From CAYVTM01 sp964454645 (GTDB lineage Bacteria; Bacteroidota; Bacteroidia; Sphingobacteriales; Sphingobacteriaceae), in assembly GCA_964454645.1 (NCBI GenBank), contig CAYVTM010000002.1, forward strand, positions 347,958-411,957: a stretch of 64,000 bases of DNA. The letters are read 5' to 3'. The notes below the pieces were generated by a model. It saw only the letters and a list, made by a program, of their open reading frames with translations, did no database searches and was not told the origin of the DNA. A program made the position numbers and the translations under genes. This document shows, piece after piece, positions 36,224 to 46,011 of this stretch (within the stretch, counting starts at the first letter, position 1; each line of letters opens with the position of its first letter).

Positions 36224-38272
36224 TTACCACACCTTAGCCCGTTGGCTTTCAGGTCTCCACATTTTATCTCCTTCCTGCACATCGAAAGCTTTATAGAATT
36301 CAGGCATATTGGATAAAGGTCCGTTCGCTCTGAATTTTCCGGGAGAATGCGGATCGGTAACAATACGCTGCAATAAATTTTCATCACGTATATTTTGTCT
36401 CCACACCTGCGCCCATCCTAAGAAAAAACGCTGGTCAGGCGTAAAGCCATCTATCATTTCTTCCGATTGCGCCTGTTTCGTTTTCCTGAATGCATCGTAA
36501 GCAATATAAATACCTCCCAGGTCAGCAATGTTTTCCCCCAAGGTAAGTTCACCGTTCACATGTACAGTATCCAATACGGTATATTCATTATATTGATCAA
36601 CCACCATTTGTGTTTTACCCTTAAACTTAGTCAGATCTTCTTCTGTCCACCAGTTTTTCAAATTCCCTTCTGCATCAAACTGACATCCCTGATCATCAAA
36701 ACCATGTGTCATCTCGTGGCCGATAACCGCCCCGATACCCCCGTAATTAATAGCATCATCCACATTCGGATCGAAGAACGGGAATTGTAAAATACCTGCC
36801 GGGAAAACGATTTCATTAATCGTAGGATTATAATAAGCATTCACCATATATGGCGGCATACCCCATTCGGTTTTATCAACCGGCTTACCTAATTTATTAA
36901 CCATATCGTTGAAATGAAAAATATTTCCCCGAATCACATTCCCTATATAGGAATTGCGATCGATTGTTAAACTTGAATAATCTTTGAATTTATCGGGATA
37001 TCCGATCTTCTTAATAAATACATCCAACTTAACTATCGCACGGTCTTTCGTAGAATCGCTCATCCAATCTAAACCAAGAATACGATCACGATACACTCCC
37101 TGCATATTGTTCACCATTTCCAGGCAACGTTGTTTTGCTTCTTCAGAAAAATATTTTTTCACATATACCTCTCCCAAAGCTTCACCCATAGCATTGTTCA
37201 CATCAGCTAACACTCGTTTCCAACGCGGCTTCATCTCTTTCGTTCCATTCATTACGGTTCCGTTGAATGCAAAGCTTTCTTGCACAAATGCATCGTTCAG
37301 ACGGTTCGCAAATGAACCTACGTAATGCCATTTTAAATATGTTTTCCAATCGTCGATAGATTTTTCTTTCAGAATTTTTTCAACTTCTGCAAAAAACTTA
37401 GGCTGGCCCATAATAAATTCGTTCTGGCCTGTTACCCCCATTTGCCCGAACATCGACTTCCATTGCATGGATGGTGCAATTTTACCGGCTTCATCAATAG
37501 TCATACGGTTATAGGAAGCATAAGGATCTCTGAGTTCTACACGCGTCATCGAAGCTTTTGCCAAACGGGTTTCCATACCCATAATCGTTTGAGCATTTTT
37601 CTTTGCTGTAGCTTCATCATCACCCATCAATTTAAACATACGTTCCAAGTGCAAAAGATATTCTTTACGGATTTCTACCGAACGCGCATCGTTCCTGATA
37701 TAATAATCCCTGTCGGGTAATGTTAATCCACCCTGATCGGCATAAGGAATATACAGGGTACTGTTTTTCAAATCCTGGTACACGTAAAATGAAAATAGCG
37801 GTGCTACACCATAGGTTTGAAACAATGCAATTGCCTGAATCAAGTCTTTGTGATTTTGGATGGAAGCAATTTTATCCAAATCATTTTGCAAAGGGCCCAT
37901 TCCTGTATTCTCTATAGCCAGAGAATCCATGCCGCTTGCATAAAAATCTCCTACTTTCTGTTCGTTCGAACCTGCATCAGCATTGGTATTTGCTGCCGAT
38001 TCTTCCAATAAAAGTTTTATCTTTTTATTGGTCTCTTCTTGTAATACATTAAATGCTGCCCAGCGCGATTCGCTTGCCGGAATAGGATTGTTCTTCATCC
38101 AATTTCCATTGGCATACTGATAGAAGTCGTCTTGCGCACGAACACTTGTATCCATATTCGCCGGATCAATTCCTTTAATCGAACTCTCTTTAGGGTGTGA
38201 ATTACAAGCATTCCATAAAATAACAGAAGAGCCCGCAAGAGCAAGCACTGCTAGTTTGAATATTTTTTCCAT
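36224..38272 (-). CDS. M13 family zinc metallopeptidase (PepO/neprilysin-like)
   Basis: I choose ATG 38272, which gives a lipoprotein signal (NAC lipobox, about residue 22); a longer TTG start lacks a signal. The 682-residue protein has the M13 N-terminal domain and the zinc motif GHEMTHGFDD near residue 515, with the third ligand in GENIADLGG. NAYYNPTINEIVFPAG substrate-site text is present. The C-terminal family motif CxxW is replaced by the end AKVW. It is expected to act on peptides outside the cytoplasm. Confidence 0.92.
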   Translation of the reverse strand: MEKIFKLAVLALAGSSVILWNACNSHPKESSIKGIDPANMDTSVRAQDDFYQYANGNWMKNNPIPASESRWAAFNVLQEETNKKIKLLLEESAANTNADAGSNEQKVGDFYASGMDSLAIENTGMGPLQNDLDKIASIQNHKDLIQAIALFQTYGVAPLFSFYVYQDLKNSTLYIPYADQGGLTLPDRDYYIRNDARSVEIRKEYLLHLERMFKLMGDDEATAKKNAQTIMGMETRLAKASMTRVELRDPYASYNRMTIDEAGKIAPSMQWKSMFGQMGVTGQNEFIMGQPKFFAEVEKILKEKSIDDWKTYLKWHYVGSFANRLNDAFVQESFAFNGTVMNGTKEMKPRWKRVLADVNNAMGEALGEVYVKKYFSEEAKQRCLEMVNNMQGVYRDRILGLDWMSDSTKDRAIVKLDVFIKKIGYPDKFKDYSSLTIDRNSYIGNVIRGNIFHFNDMVNKLGKPVDKTEWGMPPYMVNAYYNPTINEIVFPAGILQFPFFDPNVDDAINYGGIGAVIGHEMTHGFDDQGCQFDAEGNLKNWWTEEDLTKFKGKTQMVVDQYNEYTVLDTVHVNGELTLGENIADLGGIYIAYDAFRKTKQAQSEEMIDGFTPDQRFFLGWAQVWRQNIRDENLLQRIVTDPHSPGKFRANGPLSNMPEFYKAFDVQEGDKMWRPESQRAKVW

Positions 38273-38372
38273 TTTAATATTGAGTTTGTGATACTGCAAA
38301 TTAGAAATTATTCTACGTTGACGCAAAATTCGATAAGATTGTTACAATCAGCAACTTTCCGAATATTTTACG

Positions 38373-38380
38373 TATTTTTG
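38373..38380 (+). promoter_or_regulatory. -7 box (TATTTTTG), endonuclease gene
   Basis: It fits TAnnTTTG, 18 bp before the ATG at 38399. No -33 match was found at the proper distance. Confidence 0.35.
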
Positions 38381-38398
38381 AAGCCTTACTTAACTGTC

Positions 38399-40039
38399 AT
38401 GAAAAGGCTTTCTTTATTTGTGTTTTTTTGTATTGCTCAGCTTGCAGTCTTTGCCCAGGGGCTCGAACTGAAAAATAAATCCCTGATCTTCGATCCCTGC
38501 AACGAACTTTCTTCTAAAACCGGTTCTTTCACTATTTACAATACCAGTGAAACAACTATCCGGATAAAAAATATTATCGGCTATAAAACCTATTTGCAAA
38601 ATGTCTTTTCACTTATTATTAATCCATCGGACAGCAGCATCTCCCCGGGAGATTCTTTAACACTCACTGCCGTCTTTTCGCCCATTCATAATATTTACCA
38701 TAACAGCGAAATATTAGTTATTACAGAACCGAATGCTTATTCCTTTAGCGTTGATTTGCAAGGGCAGGGAATTTACTCCAATACCTATTATGCAAATACA
38801 CAAAATTTATCGGAAGAAAGTTTAAAAGCAGCATTGAAAACCATTACCGGACAAGGATATGTTTCTTTAGGATATACTCCTGCACGTAATTATATGTTCA
38901 TGAATATCGATAATAAAAAAGCAAACGGACAAGGTGCTGCTCAAAATACACTGGAATGTGTTTACACCGGAAGGGAAGCTATTGGGTATACTGACCGTAC
39001 CGATGCACAGAACAGTCATACCTTTGATACTGAACATACTTTTCCGCAAGGTTTTTTTAGTCAGAATGAACCTATGCGTTCCGACTTACATCATCTTTTC
39101 CCAACCTATTCTCCTGCCAACAACAGCAGAGGAAATTTTCCATTTGGCATTGCCACACAACCTTATAAAAACGATGACCGGAATTATCCTTCTCATTTAG
39201 GTACCAACAATGTGTACGAACCGCATGATGCTCAAAAAGGGACAACAGCACGCGCCATGATGTATTTTGTGATTCGCTATACCGACTATTCAAATTTCTT
39301 TGCTCCTCAGGAAAATATTTTACGTTCATGGCATAATCAATTTCTTCCTGACAGCATTGAAGAAAAAAGAAATACGGACATTGCTTTTTATCAAAAAAAC
39401 AGAAACCCTTTTGTTGATTATCCTCAATTCACCGAACGTATACAAAAACTTGTGGGCACATCCAATGCTCCTATTTCTATATCATTGGAAATGATCGATA
39501 GCGTTTCTTTCGGAACTATTTCTGCCAGTGATACTTCTTTCTATTTGAATATTCCTATTGTAAATACAGGAACGGGAAACATACTACTTTCAAATTTCCA
39601 AAGTGCCGATACGAATATTTATTTTCTGATACAAGGGAATATGGATACCCTCTTGCATGCCGGAGAAGCTTATCATTTACAAATTGCATTGAACAGAAAA
39701 AGTGCAGGAAATATTCATTCTTCCATAAACTTCAATACGAGCATTGGCGCTAAAACAATCTTGATTGATGGAAGCATCACGGGCGTTTCTGGATTAGCAT
39801 TCGGAGAGAAAATAAATTTAAAGATCTATCCGAATCCAAGCAATGGATATTATCGGATGAATAGTAATGTAAGATTAGACGAACGGCATTTTCAGGTATA
39901 TAATATATTCGGCCGCGTACAGCCTATTCATCTTCATCGTGTAAATGAGAGAAGTTACATCCTGGATATTTCTCATCTTGAAGATGGCATTTATCTCCTG
40001 CGACATAAACACACCGCTTACAGACTTCTTAAAAAATAG
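38399..40039 (+). CDS. secreted endonuclease I with T9SS sorting domain
   Basis: ATG 38399 is preferred because it gives a signal peptide (LSLFVFFCIAQLAVFAQ). The 546-residue protein has an N-terminal Ig-like anchor domain (about 20-120), an endonuclease I domain (about 135-345) with HTFPQGFF, DLHHLFPT and NNSRGNFPFG, a second beta domain, and a C-terminal T9SS type A sorting tail (KIYPNPSNG at about 475, ending GIYLLRHK...LLKK). It is predicted to be exported by type IX secretion and to degrade extracellular DNA or RNA. It is divergent from the M13 gene. Confidence 0.9.
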   Translation: MKRLSLFVFFCIAQLAVFAQGLELKNKSLIFDPCNELSSKTGSFTIYNTSETTIRIKNIIGYKTYLQNVFSLIINPSDSSISPGDSLTLTAVFSPIHNIYHNSEILVITEPNAYSFSVDLQGQGIYSNTYYANTQNLSEESLKAALKTITGQGYVSLGYTPARNYMFMNIDNKKANGQGAAQNTLECVYTGREAIGYTDRTDAQNSHTFDTEHTFPQGFFSQNEPMRSDLHHLFPTYSPANNSRGNFPFGIATQPYKNDDRNYPSHLGTNNVYEPHDAQKGTTARAMMYFVIRYTDYSNFFAPQENILRSWHNQFLPDSIEEKRNTDIAFYQKNRNPFVDYPQFTERIQKLVGTSNAPISISLEMIDSVSFGTISASDTSFYLNIPIVNTGTGNILLSNFQSADTNIYFLIQGNMDTLLHAGEAYHLQIALNRKSAGNIHSSINFNTSIGAKTILIDGSITGVSGLAFGEKINLKIYPNPSNGYYRMNSNVRLDERHFQVYNIFGRVQPIHLHRVNERSYILDISHLEDGIYLLRHKHTAYRLLKK

Positions 40040-40094
40040 AAATACAAAAGGACCCTTTTTTGTTTATCAGTTTTCAATTATATTTATTATTTAT

Positions 40095-40448
40095 ATGAAT
40101 ATTGAAGAGATAAGAGACTACTGTATTGTTAAGAAAGGAGTAAGCGAGGGTTTTCCTTTCGATCAGGACACACTTGTTTTTAAAGTGACGGGAAAAATGT
40201 TTCTGCTGATAAGCCTTGAGCATCCCGACAGTATTAATTTGAAATGTGATCCTGAATATGCTATACAATTACGTGAAAAATACAATGAAGTTCAGCCGGG
40301 CTATCACATGCATAAAAAATACTGGAATACAGTATATCTGAATGGACAACTTTCTGTAAAACTCGTTCAGTCCCTGATCGATCATTCATACAATGAGGTA
40401 GTAAAAGGGCTGAGTAAAAAATTGAGAGAAGAACTTACACAAGCATAA
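40095..40448 (+). CDS. MmcQ/YjbR family protein
   Basis: A 117-residue protein from ATG 40095; upstream in-frame codons overlap the endonuclease gene and are not credible. YjbR features include VSEGFPFDQDTLVFKV near residue 15 and the closing YHMHKKYWNTVYLNG with SYNEVVKGLSK. The fold (CyaY-like) can bind DNA, but the biochemical role is unsettled. It is the first of four tightly packed genes (40095-43026). Confidence 0.85.
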   Translation: MNIEEIRDYCIVKKGVSEGFPFDQDTLVFKVTGKMFLLISLEHPDSINLKCDPEYAIQLREKYNEVQPGYHMHKKYWNTVYLNGQLSVKLVQSLIDHSYNEVVKGLSKKLREELTQA

Positions 40449-40449
40449 T

Positions 40450-40701
40450 ATGTGGACCGAAGTGAACAATATCTTAACAGCTAGTTTTCTTTTTAAAGAT
40501 TTTAAAGAAGCCTGGAAGTTTATGAACGACGTTGCTTCAGCCGCGGAGTCTATGAATCATCACCCTGACTGGACAAATATTTACAACCGTGTGATGATTC
40601 GATTAAATACGCATGATGCAAGCAATACGGTTACCGACAAGGATCGTAAGCTTGCCAAAGCAATCGATGAAATTTATACCCTATACTCTAAACCCGAATG
40701 A
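40450..40701 (+). CDS. pterin-4a-carbinolamine dehydratase
   Basis: An 83-residue small enzyme that dehydrates 4a-hydroxytetrahydropterin. The motif ESMNHHPDW (Glu33, His37, His38, Pro39) and the second conserved text NRVMIRLNTHD are present. It recycles pterin cofactors or acts in pterin metabolism; no aromatic amino-acid hydroxylase is nearby. It starts 1 bp after the YjbR stop and its own stop overlaps the next start. Confidence 0.9.
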   Translation: MWTEVNNILTASFLFKDFKEAWKFMNDVASAAESMNHHPDWTNIYNRVMIRLNTHDASNTVTDKDRKLAKAIDEIYTLYSKPE

Positions 40702-42422
40702 AAAAATTTTACTTAAGTTTTCTCTTATTGATTTTCTCTGTTAACTCCTTCTCTCAGGAATTACTTACACCTTATGAGAAGAGCAGTAATAAAAATACAA
40801 CCGCACAGTACGAAGAAATTATTACGTACTATCAGGAGCTTGCCAAACGATACAAACAAATAAAAATCGAAGAGGTTGGATTATCGGATGCCGGCCAGCC
40901 TATTCATCTGGTTAGCATCAGTAATGGTACAATGATGATGAAAGCACATGTACTCATCAACAATGGCATACATCCCGGAGAGCCTGAAGGTATTGATGCT
41001 TCGATGATGCTTGCGCGCGATTTGCTGACAAATAAAGAGTTGAATGCATTACTGAATCGTATCAATGTTTATATTATTCCCGTTTATAATGTGGATGGTT
41101 GTGTAAACCGGAATTCTCATTCGCGTACCAATCAAAACGGCCCGGAAAGTTATGGTTTTCGCGGTAATGCCATTAATCTCGATCTGAACAGGGATTTCAT
41201 AAAAATGGATTCCCGTAATACTTTTGCTTTCGCGAAAATTTTTCATAAAGTAAAACCTCATATTTTTATTGATACACATACCAGCAATGGCGCCGACTAT
41301 CAACACATCATTACTTATATCGCTACACAAAAAGATAAGCTCGAAAAGGGTTTATCTAATTATTTGAATACATCCCTGGAACCCCGGCTACGCCAGGCAC
41401 TCCTGAAGAAAAATTATGATATTGTTCCTTATGTAAATGCCTGGTCGCAGATCCCCGATTCGGGCTGGGCAGCTTTCTTTGAAAGTCCGCGTTATGCTAC
41501 AGGATACACTACATTATTCAATAGCATTGGACTCACGCTCGAAATGCACATGCTGAAAGCTTTTAATGAACGGATAGAAGCGAGTTACGACTTTCTGGTT
41601 CAAGCTTTAATGCTGAGTGCTGAAGATTCCCGCAAATTAATCCAATTAAAAAATGCTGCTGACACTGCGGTGCTTTCACAAACTATATTCCCTGTTAACT
41701 GGAAATTAGATTCAACGAAATACGACCTGATTCCATTCAAAGGTTACAAAGCGGGATATAAAAAAAGTGACGTGAGTGGTTTTGACCGTTTGTACTACGA
41801 CAGAAATCAGAAAACCGGCCTGCAAGTAAAATTCTATAACGATTATATTCCTACAAAAGAAATACAAAAACCCTATGCATACATTATTCCCGCGGCCTGG
41901 CAAGAGTTAATTGCCAGGCTCCATGCAAATGATATTCTATTAGAAACTTTTAAAGAAAGCAAAGAACTCGAAGCAGAAGTATATTATATCGGCGATTATC
42001 GCACGTTGCAAACACCTTATGAAGGCCATTATCTCCATTCCGGAGTAAAGCTTCGTTCGGAAATGCAGAAACTAAAAGTATATCCTGGCGATTATTTGAT
42101 TCGTACAGATCAAAAACACGTTCGCTTTTTGTTGGAAACACTCGAGCCCGAAGCCAGAGATTCGTATTTCAACTGGAATTTTTTTGATGCAATTTTAGGG
42201 CAGAAAGAACATTTTTCGGATTATGTTTTTGAAGATACTGCTGCTGGGTTATTAAAAAATGATGCATCGCTTCAAAAGTTATTGAACGATAAAAAAGCTA
42301 ATGATTCTGATTTTGCAAAAAATTCACAAGCACAACTCGAATTTATTTATCGTAATTCGGTATATTTCGAAAAGTCTTATCTTAGGTATCCCGTATATCG
42401 ACTAAATCAGGCACATGAATAA
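40698..42422 (+). CDS. M14 family zinc carboxypeptidase
   Basis: A 574-residue exported protein (signal 1-19). Zinc ligands His92 and Glu95 (IHPGEPEG) and His194 (IDTHTSNGAD) are present. The substrate-carboxylate site NRNSHSRTNQ and FRGNAINLDLNRD are intact. A long C-terminal region (about 330-574) has no recognised domain. It is expected to act on peptides in the periplasm. It overlaps the preceding gene by 4 bp and the following one by 8 bp. Confidence 0.9.
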   Translation: MKKFYLSFLLLIFSVNSFSQELLTPYEKSSNKNTTAQYEEIITYYQELAKRYKQIKIEEVGLSDAGQPIHLVSISNGTMMMKAHVLINNGIHPGEPEGIDASMMLARDLLTNKELNALLNRINVYIIPVYNVDGCVNRNSHSRTNQNGPESYGFRGNAINLDLNRDFIKMDSRNTFAFAKIFHKVKPHIFIDTHTSNGADYQHIITYIATQKDKLEKGLSNYLNTSLEPRLRQALLKKNYDIVPYVNAWSQIPDSGWAAFFESPRYATGYTTLFNSIGLTLEMHMLKAFNERIEASYDFLVQALMLSAEDSRKLIQLKNAADTAVLSQTIFPVNWKLDSTKYDLIPFKGYKAGYKKSDVSGFDRLYYDRNQKTGLQVKFYNDYIPTKEIQKPYAYIIPAAWQELIARLHANDILLETFKESKELEAEVYYIGDYRTLQTPYEGHYLHSGVKLRSEMQKLKVYPGDYLIRTDQKHVRFLLETLEPEARDSYFNWNFFDAILGQKEHFSDYVFEDTAAGLLKNDASLQKLLNDKKANDSDFAKNSQAQLEFIYRNSVYFEKSYLRYPVYRLNQAHE

Positions 42423-43026
42423 TTTTTTTATCCTTGCTCCCGTAGCGAGTACACTTTTTATACTTACCATAGCATGCTCCATTTATGTACTTTATATAAA
42501 CCGGAATGCTTATCATAAATTAATGCTTCATCCTTATTCCCTCACACGCGGGAAAAACCCGATCACGATAATCAGTTCGGGATTGATTCATGCTGATCTG
42601 AATCACTTGCTGTTTAACATGTTCACTTTTTTCTTCTTCTCATTTTCATTGGAACGGATTATCGGGCATTGGCAGTTTGCATTGCTTTATATTACCGGAT
42701 TAGTTTTTAGTGATATCAGCACATTGATCAAACATAAAAATAATCCTGAATATTATTCCCTGGGGGCATCCGGAGCCATTTCGGCGGTGCTTTTTTCATA
42801 CATACTTTTCGACCCCTTAACCAAACTTTATTTCTTATTTATACCCATCGGAATTCCGGCTTTTATTTTTGCAGGATTATACCTTGCCTACTGTGTGTAT
42901 GCATCTAAGAATCAATACGATAATGTGAATCATGATGCGCATTTCTGGGGAGCTATTACCGGACTTGTTATCACTACGATTTTATATCCACAGTCAGTGT
43001 TACATTTTATCGAAAGTGTATTTTAA
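42415..43026 (+). CDS. rhomboid intramembrane serine protease
   Basis: A 203-residue protein with six membrane helices. The rhomboid dyad is visible: Ser119 in GASGAISA and His176 in HDAHFWGA. The upstream HADLNHLLFNMFTFFFF supplies the conserved His and Asn residues. It cleaves transmembrane substrates in the inner membrane; the substrates are unknown. It is the last gene of the four-gene unit and overlaps the carboxypeptidase stop. Confidence 0.93.
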   Translation: MNNFFILAPVASTLFILTIACSIYVLYINRNAYHKLMLHPYSLTRGKNPITIISSGLIHADLNHLLFNMFTFFFFSFSLERIIGHWQFALLYITGLVFSDISTLIKHKNNPEYYSLGASGAISAVLFSYILFDPLTKLYFLFIPIGIPAFIFAGLYLAYCVYASKNQYDNVNHDAHFWGAITGLVITTILYPQSVLHFIESVF

Positions 43027-43032
43027 GAATAA

Positions 43033-43070
43033 CCGCAGAGTGTACAAAGGTTTTCGCAGAGGACGCAAAG
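43033..43070. repeat. degenerate CGCAGAG/CGCAAAG intergenic repeat
   Basis: CCGCAGAG (43033), CGCAGAG (43055) and CGCAAAG (43064) occur within 38 bp of the 175-bp gap between convergent genes. I recall similar strings scattered in intergenic regions of other Bacteroidota. The role is unknown. Confidence 0.4.
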
Positions 43071-43201
43071 TGTATATCACAAACTTATTCTTAAATACTT
43101 ATCCGACGAACAATTCTTTGGGTGATTCAAGTTTGGTACAATGTAAGGAGTATGTCTCCGCGGTAAAAAAAATAAACCGAGAATTTTTTGTATGAAAAAA
43201 T

Positions 43202-44164
43202 TCAGATTTGCACGGATTCCCGGAATCCCTTTTCATCCGTCAGAAAAGTCATGGGACGATTGGGATCTTTTAATATTTCCATCAGATGGAAATTCCAGGG
43301 CTTCCAGAATGCTTCGAGCACCTGTGCATAGGTTTTATTTACCCATTCATCAAAAGGTTTAAGGCCTCTTTGTACGGAAGAGATACTTATATACACAGTT
43401 CCGTCGTGTTCGATCCAATCATATTCAGGAATACGATTATAGAGATAAGCCGAATAAAAAACTTTGGCCGAAAATTCTTCGTACTGTATGGGGTGTAAAG
43501 TATGTGTGCCGATCAACTTGACTAATTCGGAATGATAAATTTTATTGGCTCCATTATCCTGCAAACACATAATCAACCCGAAATTTTTCATACGCATGGA
43601 GAATGTCATGGTATTGATTTCGTTTCGGTATTCAAACAACTGACCGGGATCGTTTATTTTAAAAATGAATAAGGACCAGGGGGTAAAAGATTCCAATTCC
43701 ATAGAAGCTGAAATCGATTGCAGGAAATAATGATGTTGTGTAAATTTTTGTAACAAAGCCGGAGCTATGTGAAAAGGTTCATCTAAATTTTTGGAACTCA
43801 GTCCAATCTTTATTTCATGATAAATCAAACCATACACTAGTTTCCCTACCCATTGAAAAATACTCAGTTCATCAAGCTTACTGGCCGATTCAAAGCCCCC
43901 CATAAAAGCTTCCTGAATTTTATTTTCCAATCCCTCCAATTGCCCCTCATGAATTTTTGCTGAACAAGGCATACGCAACTGACTGTAAGCTGTGACCGAC
44001 TCATCAATAAATTTAAAGGGTTTATCGTTTAAATCGTAAGCATCCATCAGCCATTGAGGAAAAACAGATATCTGTTCGTCTCCCGAATTTAGAGGAATGC
44101 CGGTTAAAAAACACTTATCCCCTTTAAAAGAACTTTTAAAAGGATTGTACAAGGAAAGCTGCAT
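43202..44164 (-). CDS. conserved hypothetical protein
   Basis: A 320-residue cytosolic protein I do not recognise. It begins with an LTGIPLNSGDEQISVFPQWL stretch, followed by a short Cys-containing segment (about residue 82). It has no signal peptide and no membrane helix. Codon use matches the neighbours and the frame is undamaged, so it is very probably a real gene. It stands alone, convergent to the rhomboid operon. Confidence 0.65.
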   Translation of the reverse strand: MQLSLYNPFKSSFKGDKCFLTGIPLNSGDEQISVFPQWLMDAYDLNDKPFKFIDESVTAYSQLRMPCSAKIHEGQLEGLENKIQEAFMGGFESASKLDELSIFQWVGKLVYGLIYHEIKIGLSSKNLDEPFHIAPALLQKFTQHHYFLQSISASMELESFTPWSLFIFKINDPGQLFEYRNEINTMTFSMRMKNFGLIMCLQDNGANKIYHSELVKLIGTHTLHPIQYEEFSAKVFYSAYLYNRIPEYDWIEHDGTVYISISSVQRGLKPFDEWVNKTYAQVLEAFWKPWNFHLMEILKDPNRPMTFLTDEKGFRESVQI

Positions 44165-44285
44165 AATGAATTTCTATCCATCAAAAATAAGCAATAATTC
44201 AAGATTTTATGGAAGGATCGGGCTAAAAGGAAGGACATTATCTTCTGCCATTTTTAATTTCAGGAAATAGGCTTATTTTGTGTGT

Positions 44286-45287
44286 ATGAATCTGCGTTAT
44301 AAGACCTATCGGCTTTCTCTGAAGCATCCTTTTACTATTGCGCAACATTCGCGCTCGTACACTCCTATTGTGTTAGCGGAGCTCGAACATCAGGGTGTAA
44401 CAGGCTATGGCGAAGCATCGCTGCCTCCATATTTAGCAGAAGATACCGAAAGTGTGATTGCATTTCTTCGAAAGATAGAACCCGATAAGCTCAATATCGA
44501 CAATTTGCACAAGAGCATTCGTTATATCGATTCGGTGGATGCATATAATACAGCTGCGAAAGCGTGCTTAGATATTGCTTTACACGATTTATGGGGAAAG
44601 ATCCATCATCAAGCCTGTTATCGTATGTTTCAATCGAACCCTGAAAAGATGCCTCCCACTTCCATAACCATAGGCATGGATTCCGAAGAGGTGTTAATAC
44701 AGAAAGTAAAGGAAGCCGAAGCATTTTCAATTTTAAAAATAAAATTAGGTTCCGAACGTGATAAAGAAATTATTGAAAGCATTCGTAAAGTTTCCGATAA
44801 GCCTTTATATATAGATGCCAACCAGGGCTGGACAGATCTGTCAAAAACATTGGATTTTATCCATTGGCTGAAAGAGCAGAAAGTTGTTTTAATCGAGCAA
44901 CCTTTTTTTAAAAACGATCTGGATAAGACCGCCCGATTAAAAGAAAAATCTCCCTTACCGCTTTTCGCCGATGAATCCTGTCAGCGCTTGCATGATATCA
45001 ATCTACTGAAAGATGTTTTTGATGGCATCAATATCAAACTGATGAAAAGCAGTGGAATGTATGAGGCCCATCAAATGATTGAACGTGCACGGGCACTGAA
45101 CATGCAAGTGATGATTGGCTGCATGACTGAAACATCCTGCGCCATATCTGCCGCAGCTGCTTTAGCCCCGCTCTGCGATTATTGTGATCTGGACGGCCCC
45201 TGGCTCGTACAAAACAATCCGTTTAATAATCTTACACTACACGAAGGAAAAATTGTCCTGAAAGATACATTTGGATTAGGGTTATAA
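44286..45287 (+). CDS. dipeptide epimerase (L-Ala-D/L-Glu epimerase type)
   Basis: A 333-residue enolase-superfamily enzyme from ATG 44286; a GTG two codons earlier is possible. Catalytic Lys-x-Lys is in LKIKLGSE, and metal ligands are in YIDANQGW, LIEQPFF and FADESC. The second base Lys is in INIKLMKSSG, and GCMTETSCA is typical of Ala-Glu epimerases. It probably recycles peptidoglycan-derived dipeptides. No neighbouring peptide-recycling genes were seen. Confidence 0.88.
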   Translation: MNLRYKTYRLSLKHPFTIAQHSRSYTPIVLAELEHQGVTGYGEASLPPYLAEDTESVIAFLRKIEPDKLNIDNLHKSIRYIDSVDAYNTAAKACLDIALHDLWGKIHHQACYRMFQSNPEKMPPTSITIGMDSEEVLIQKVKEAEAFSILKIKLGSERDKEIIESIRKVSDKPLYIDANQGWTDLSKTLDFIHWLKEQKVVLIEQPFFKNDLDKTARLKEKSPLPLFADESCQRLHDINLLKDVFDGINIKLMKSSGMYEAHQMIERARALNMQVMIGCMTETSCAISAAAALAPLCDYCDLDGPWLVQNNPFNNLTLHEGKIVLKDTFGLGL

Positions 45288-45318
45288 AATTTACCTGATG
45301 ATCGGCATGGCAATAGCA

Positions 45319-46011
45319 CTATCTTATCACCAATTTATAACCCTTGCCGTGAATATTGATGATCTCTATATTCGGATCTTCTTTGAAATACTTGCGTAAT
45401 TTACTCAGATAAACATCCATACTTCTGCCATTATAATAGGTATCCTCTTTCCAGATTTTAATTAAAGCCTCTTCACGCTTCAAAACATCATTTAAACGTT
45501 GGCAAAGCAATAACAAAAGATCGGCTTCTTTTCCCGATACCCGCTGACTTGAACCGGCATAGTGTATCAATTGTTGCGGATAATCGAATTCGTATTTCCC
45601 TAATCGAAAAACTTTTTGTTCATCCAATTTATCATTCTGCACATGTACACGTTTAAAAATGGATTGGATACGAAGCAAGAGCTCTTCGATACGAAAAGGT
45701 TTGGTAATATAATCATCGGCACCTAACTGAAAACCTTCGATTTTATCTTCGATCATCGACTTTGCCGTAGCAAAAATAATCGGGATATCGTTGTTTACGC
45801 TTCGTATTTCTCTTCCCAAACTAAAGCCGTCTTTTTTAGGCATCATCACATCGAAAATACATAAGCCGAAAGGCTCTTTATAAAAACGTTTGAGCCCCTC
45901 ATCCCCATCTTTACATAACACAACTTCATAATTGCCTTTTAGCTGCAGGTACTCTTGTAATACAATGCCTAGATTAGGATCATCTTCAACCAGTAAAATT
46001 CTTTTTTTCAT
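45319..46011 (-). CDS. OmpR-family response regulator
   Basis: A 230-residue receiver plus winged-helix regulator. Asp10/Asp11, phospho-Asp54 (IFDVMMPK), Thr and Lys of YITKPF are intact. The C-terminal wing reads IHGKGYKLVI. Its start overlaps the kinase stop by 4 bp, so it is the cognate partner. The five 10/11-bp spaced repeats at 47911-47957, upstream of the kinase gene, are the best candidate binding site. Confidence 0.93.
   Translation of the reverse strand: MKKRILLVEDDPNLGIVLQEYLQLKGNYEVVLCKDGDEGLKRFYKEPFGLCIFDVMMPKKDGFSLGREIRSVNNDIPIIFATAKSMIEDKIEGFQLGADDYITKPFRIEELLLRIQSIFKRVHVQNDKLDEQKVFRLGKYEFDYPQQLIHYAGSSQRVSGKEADLLLLLCQRLNDVLKREEALIKIWKEDTYYNGRSMDVYLSKLRKYFKEDPNIEIINIHGKGYKLVIR

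Noticed and set aside
43027..43201. Small gene in the gap after the rhomboid gene
   Set aside because: The open frame there overlaps the rhomboid end and runs through the CGCAGAG repeat; no start or family support.
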